Source: Uloborus plumipes
Taxonomy: Eukaryota > Arthropoda > Arachnida > Araneae > Uloboridae
Direction of reading: 5' to 3'
Assembly: GCA_038373865.1 (NCBI GenBank)
Contig: JAXGGA010001025.1
Coordinates: 1 to 64,000, forward strand
Length of the DNA stretch: 64,000 nt
In this document: positions 59,857-64,000 of the stretch, piece by piece
How the letters are laid out: each line of letters starts with the position of its first letter
Position numbering within the stretch: position 1 is the first letter of the stretch
Notes under the pieces: generated by a model
Told to the model about the DNA's origin: nothing
The model's input: the letters and a program-made list of their open reading frames with translations, nothing else
The model's database searches: none
Made by a program: the position numbers and the translations under genes

Positions 59857-60244
59857 TGGGGTGAGTTACTTTTTTCTTAATTTTGACTCATTTTCTTTCT
59901 GAAAAAAAAATCTTAAAATTAACTCATTCGCTGTCTCATTTTCGGGGCTATGAAGTGAATAAAACACTCCGAGCTGGACGAACCGGGATTTTGGGTCGGA
60001 TATTTCATTGTTTCCAAGGATCCAAAATGGCTGATACGTCGGTCTGGCTTTACACCAAAGTTCCTTCCTTTGTGACGTCATACAGGAATTCAATTTATTT
60101 TCGAAGTCGCACATTTAAATAGTTATTAAAAGTAAACTGTTGGGGAAATTAAAGTATTTTCTGACCCAAAGTTACTGTTTTTGTTTTTTCTATCAATATA
60201 AGTGATTGAAAGTAGTACTTATGACTGAAGAAAGCGCCACTATT

Positions 60245-60885
60245 GCGTGGTCTCCTAAGGCCCCATAAATGAGGGAGGAACTGACCTATCCGACATTTTG
60301 CTTCCAAAAGGGAAAGCGCGTAACCATCGGTATGTGTACTTAAGTCACATTGAAGAAAAATGGTAGCCAATCTTCAGATGTGCTGCCTAATTGATGTTTG
60401 ACTATGTTTGTCTCTATAAAGATAAAATGTTGTAAAATCAGACTTAAAACAAGCGCCATATAAAAATGGGCTAAGAACTAGAAACATTTCTCAATAAGCA
60501 GTTTTAAAATTTTGGAAATAAGAAAAGAAATAAGTAACTAAATAGGTAAATCCTTCTCGATTTATCTAATATAATGCTTTATTCAACTTATCCTCACTTG
60601 ATTGAAGTTAAAAATCAAAGTAAATAAAGCACAAATAAGGTAGAAAATTTCTACCTTATTTGTGTTTTATTTACGTTGATTTTTAACTTCAATAATAGTT
60701 TAGCACAAAGCGTATTTGATCATTTTTCATTTATCCTCACTTATTTTAAGCCTGAACTATCAGGGATAACAATAACAGGTTTCCACATACTTGAAACGAG
60801 GCTGGATCTAAAGCTGTGTTGGAACCAAAACGTCGGATAGGTCAGCCCGTCCTCTGAAGGAGCTCTACCCTGACCATAAGACACT
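60245..60885. repeat. Dispersed inverted-end repeat, copy 2
   Basis: The left end has TGGTCTCCTAAGGCC, then GACCTATCCGACATTTTGCT. The complement of the right end has ATGGTCAGGGTAGAGC, then GACCTATCCGACGTTTTGGT. So the ends are inverted copies; length ~640 bases. A perfect-type hairpin (60602-60692) sits in the middle. Confidence 0.65.
60602..60692. repeat. Near-perfect 91-base hairpin, no loop
   Basis: TTGAAGTTAAAAATCAA at the left pairs with its complement at the right. The arms (~45 bases) meet at TAGAAAATTTCTA. Only two or so mismatches. Confidence 0.8.
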
Positions 60886-61558
60886 AAGCAGGATTCAAAA
60901 GTGTACATGATTTTTTTTTTTTTTTTTTTACATAGCTTCAGTGTTAGACAAAATGGCCACCAAAAATGCTTTTCGACGTGCCTCCAAACACGCAATTCCA
61001 CCTCTGTAGAGTTACATTTTTTAACCGACTTCAACAAAGAAGAAGGTTATACAATTCGTCGGAGAATTTTTTTTTTTTTTTTTTTTGTATGTTATAAGAT
61101 TAGTCGCAGACGCCTGGACCGATTTCAAAAATTCCTTTTTCACCTCGAAGACCCAAATTATGAAAAGTATTTAAGCATGTACTCGTACTATTCGTATTTC
61201 GGCTGTTTATTTTCCTCATATCTTAGTTTTATAAAATTATTTTGATCAAAAAATAATAATAAATAAATAAATAAACAAACAAAATGACCTTGATTTTCTA
61301 GATCCAACAACTCTGAAAATAATTGATAGCCAAGTGGTATGCACTTCCAAAATTCGAAGACTGATATTTTTCTTTTTATCAAAAAATATGCAGTGGCGAT
61401 CTCTGAAAAACCCAAATTTAAAGAAAAACCTTAATACATTTCTTTTAATTAAAATGCGATCAATATCACAATGTAAGAAAAAAATTGATGGAGTGTTTGA
61501 GAAAATTATTCGTTTCCATTAAAGACAGCGTCATATCAATAAAAATCAATGAACATTT

Positions 61559-61700
61559 CTGTACCTCAGAACCAGACTAACGTAAGTCCATTTTCGTCAT
61601 TTTTCGGTAGAGGGGAAAAACGATTGCCGCATACATCGTTTTTCCCCTCAACTGAAAAATGACGAAAATGGACTTACGTTAGTCCTGTTCTGAGGTACAG
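61559..61700. repeat. 142-base long-stem hairpin
   Basis: Arms of ~66 bases starting CTGTACCTCAGAAC and ending in its near-complement, around a short loop (GCCGCATAC). Very few mismatches. Could be a foldback element or the source of small RNAs; nothing else marks it as a microRNA gene. Confidence 0.78.
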
Positions 61701-62039
61701 ATTTTAGGAAACATAATAGGATTATTTTTTAGTAATGAATTCTTTATTCATTATATATGGCAGCAGAGGGGAAGAAAAATAATTTCACTAAATAATTCGA
61801 CTCCAACACTAAGTTGTATCATTGACAATGTGTTTTTTCATTGTTTCATGTTGAGAATGTCATCGTGTTACCACTTAGCAGATGAAAGCAATCTTCTATT
61901 CATTTTTATAATACGTCCTGCTAATTGCTAATTATTAAAAAAGCATATTCTGCAACTTTAGATCAGAAAATTAGATAAGAATGATTTGGAAAGTGTTGCT
62001 TAAAAGGAGCTGGTAGAGTGTCGAACTTACTGTCACTGA

Positions 62040-62520
62040 ACAGTGGTCTGGAAAAGGCCCCTATCAAACTGGAGCTGACATATATAACATTTTGGTTCAG
62101 AGAGGGAAAGCAAGAAACCATGGGTATGTGTACTCAAGTCGTATTGAAAAAAAATAGTAGCGCAAAATTTAAGATGTACGGCCTCATAGATGTTTGACTC
62201 GTGTTTTTTTTTTTTTTTTCCTTTAAAGAAGATTTTTTTGTAAACTCAGGCTTAAAAAAAGTGCGGTATGAAAATGCGCCTTAAGTACAGTAAAACTTTC
62301 CCAATAAACTGTTATTAAATTTGAGAAGAATCTTTTTAGATTCATCTAATGTGGTAGTTTATGCAACTCAAAAACACTTTTTTGCGCACAGCAACTAGGG
62401 ATAGTATTAACGCCCAGTTCCAAATACCTGAAACAGGGCTGGATCCAAAGTTATCTTGGAACCAAATTATCGGACAGTTCAACCTATCCTCTAAAAGGGA
62501 TCTAGATCTGGTCATTAATT
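62040..62520. repeat. Dispersed inverted-end repeat, copy 3
   Basis: Related to 60245-60885: TGGTCTGGAAAAGGCC at the left; complement of the right end ATGACCAGATCTAGATCC. Both carry AAACCAT.GGTATGTGTACT and G(G/A)GGCTGGATC(C/T)AAAG. Confidence 0.65.
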
Positions 62521-63090
62521 AGAAATAGGTATGCTACTAATATGTATAGAGTTATTTAAATTAGAGTTAAAAAATCTATGAAAAGTAATGGTGTGTACCG
62601 CAGTTTAAGTTTCTGAGCAATGTTCCAAATTCCAAAAATAAATGCTAAATAAAGTACGTAATAATATTTGTGTGTGAATGACATACAGCTTCAACTCATA
62701 TTTCGTTGCTGTATATTTGGGATGGAAAATCGTAACTAGTAAATGTCTATGGAACGGGTGACATCTCTAACTATATGAGTGGTTTTAAGTAAGTACCAAT
62801 AAAAATGACTGAAAACTGAATTTCTCAAAACGCGCAGAACACATTTTGTAGTTAATATCACGAAAAGAAAATTAATGATCAGTAAACGTAAACACTGTGA
62901 TTTATATTAGCTATGTATTAATTAGAAAAATTCTAACTGTGGAGTTAGAATGTTAAATTTTGTCTCGAAGATTTATACTATATAAAAATAATAAAGACGA
63001 AATATACTGAAAAAACTGTCAAAGTTCTTTATCAAATTATGTTAAGATAGCATACGTGCAAGTCGCAAAAAACAACATTAGATTACAGAT

Positions 63091-64000
63091 ATGTTCTACA
63101 GAAAGACAAACATGATTCTGGAACCAAACGAAAAAAATATGAAGAATTTTTCCAACAGCCGTTCGTTTTACAAACCAGTACAAATACTACTATTTTTCAG
63201 CGGTATTGATACTTTAAAAAATCTAACACCTACTGCAAAGATTTTTAGGACAGTTCTTTACATTTTCTGGAGAATTACAATGCTTCTTACAACAATTGTC
63301 TTATTAACTACGACAAGTTTGATCCAGAAAGGGGTGACTCAAAAAAATCTTGGACAAATCAGTTACGCATTTCTTGCAATTTATCTAAATATTCTTTTGA
63401 ATTACAAACGAAAACATATTGTTAAGGTACTTCATACTGTTTCTTCTCTACCCTTACCTATAGACAGTAGGCTGAGACATAAAAAGCCAAAATTTATTTT
63501 TAGTCTTATTGTCTTTTTCGCAGCTTTCTTATGCTTGATTCTATGGGCAGCTCAGTTAATAGCTATTAATGAAGAAGAGAAAAATGCTGATAAAGAGTAT
63601 CTTCCAGTGCTATTTAACGATGTTAAATCAGAAATATACAAAAATTTAATTGTAGGAATTTTAATATTTATAATTTCTCTCATTTTATCAATTTTTTTCG
63701 TCTTACCTTATACCGCATATGCAACATTCTACTGTTTAATTTCGTGGCACCTGAAAGGCGTTCTTAAAGATTTCTCACAACAGTTGGAGTCACAACCTTT
63801 GCAGCTCGTCAAGCATCATCAGTATTACGACGCGTTGACTAAAGTGGTACTCGCAGTAGATAAGCATTTACAATCACTGACTCTTGCTTCAGTAATGTAT
63901 GCGTCGATTTCTGTGTTTATGTCACTGTTCAATTTTTTCGATTATAAATCGCTTCATCCCTTTGTACTTTTTGCTCCAGTAATAGCGGCAGTATACATGG
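63091..64000 (+). CDS. Gustatory receptor-like protein, copy E (5' part, runs off right edge)
   Basis: From the ATG at 63091, 303 codons stay open to the end of the window, with no stop, so the 3' ~80-100 codons are missing. The product starts MFYRKTNMILEPNEKN, reaches the family landmark FYKPVQILLFFSGIDTLKNL, and later has FYCLISWHLKGVLKDFSQQL and AVDKHLQSLTLASVMYASIS. These align with copy D (FYSVMSWHMKGAVKDFAQDL; TADKNLHSLTLASVMFVS). Five to six hydrophobic segments are visible. Downstream ATGs at codons 8 and 17 are alternatives, but the first fits the 5' length of copy C better. Same strand as copy D, ~10 kb apart with a 5-kb transposon between, so D and E are probably tandem duplicates separated by the insertion. 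Confidence 0.86.
   Translation, partial: MFYRKTNMILEPNEKNMKNFSNSRSFYKPVQILLFFSGIDTLKNLTPTAKIFRTVLYIFWRITMLLTTIVLLTTTSLIQKGVTQKNLGQISYAFLAIYLNILLNYKRKHIVKVLHTVSSLPLPIDSRLRHKKPKFIFSLIVFFAAFLCLILWAAQLIAINEEEKNADKEYLPVLFNDVKSEIYKNLIVGILIFIISLILSIFFVLPYTAYATFYCLISWHLKGVLKDFSQQLESQPLQLVKHHQYYDALTKVVLAVDKHLQSLTLASVMYASISVFMSLFNFFDYKSLHPFVLFAPVIAAVYM

Larger units (their letters stand above)
59861..63090. other. Non-coding region between transposon and Gr copy E
   Basis: Holds two copies of a dispersed inverted-end repeat, two strong hairpins and long T runs (60910-60929, 61069-61086, 62204-62220). No gene supported. Confidence 0.45.

Noticed and set aside
1..64000. CRISPR arrays, operons, riboswitches, tRNA and rRNA genes
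   Set aside because: None seen; the window is eukaryotic nuclear DNA and the repeats found are transposon-derived or simple.

Overview
The window reads as AT-rich, repeat-dense animal nuclear DNA, most probably from an arachnid (likely a spider). Three things suggest this. It holds a cluster of multi-pass receptors that fit the arthropod gustatory receptor (Gr) family. Its Tc1/mariner and hAT relatives are of the kind common in arthropod genomes. One host gene has ordinary spliceosomal introns. The species call is inference; no rRNA, tRNA or mitochondrial marker is present.

Layout. (1) 1-10.35 kb, minus strand: 5' part of a host gene for a Ser-rich, coiled-coil protein. Three phase-compatible coding exons are visible (9842-10354, 8170-8430, 874-967) and the 3' part lies off the left edge. 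Its 7.2-kb second intron holds four DNA transposons: an old inverted-repeat element with a broken unknown gene, a dead Tc1-like copy, an apparently intact 1.5-kb DD41D mariner-like element, and a hAT-type element ending 31 bp from exon 2. (2) 10.4-28 kb: no host gene recognised. It is a transposon graveyard with nested hAT elements (perfect 8-bp target duplications at 16.8-20.6 and 22.4-27.8 kb), a palindromic element split by two later insertions, a 1.87-kb element with a 4-bp target duplication, and minisatellites. (3) 28-41.4 kb, minus strand: three tandem Gr units. Copy A (28.1-31.5) is a pseudogene split by a 2.18-kb hAT element. Copy B (34.7-35.4) has an internal deletion. Copy C (40.2-41.4) is intact. 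Their upstream flanks are duplicated too, and a second Tc1-like copy sits in the flank of copy B. (4) 41.4-52 kb: non-coding, with a piggyBac-like MITE, palindromic minisatellite and inverted repeats, plus one doubtful small ORF. (5) 52-64 kb, plus strand: intact Gr copy D, a 3' Gr fragment, then a complete 5.05-kb DNA transposon with about 0.7-kb terminal inverted repeats, 4-bp target duplication and an intact 732-residue candidate D-D-D transposase. After that come hairpins, a dispersed repeat family and the 5' 303 codons of Gr copy E, which runs off the right edge.

Together the Gr genes form a birth-and-death receptor cluster: two intact, one open at the window edge, three broken. Transposons have both broken members and padded the spacing. 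The two elements most likely to be or to have recently been mobile are the DD41D mariner at 4651-6153 and the 5-kb element at 54810-59856.
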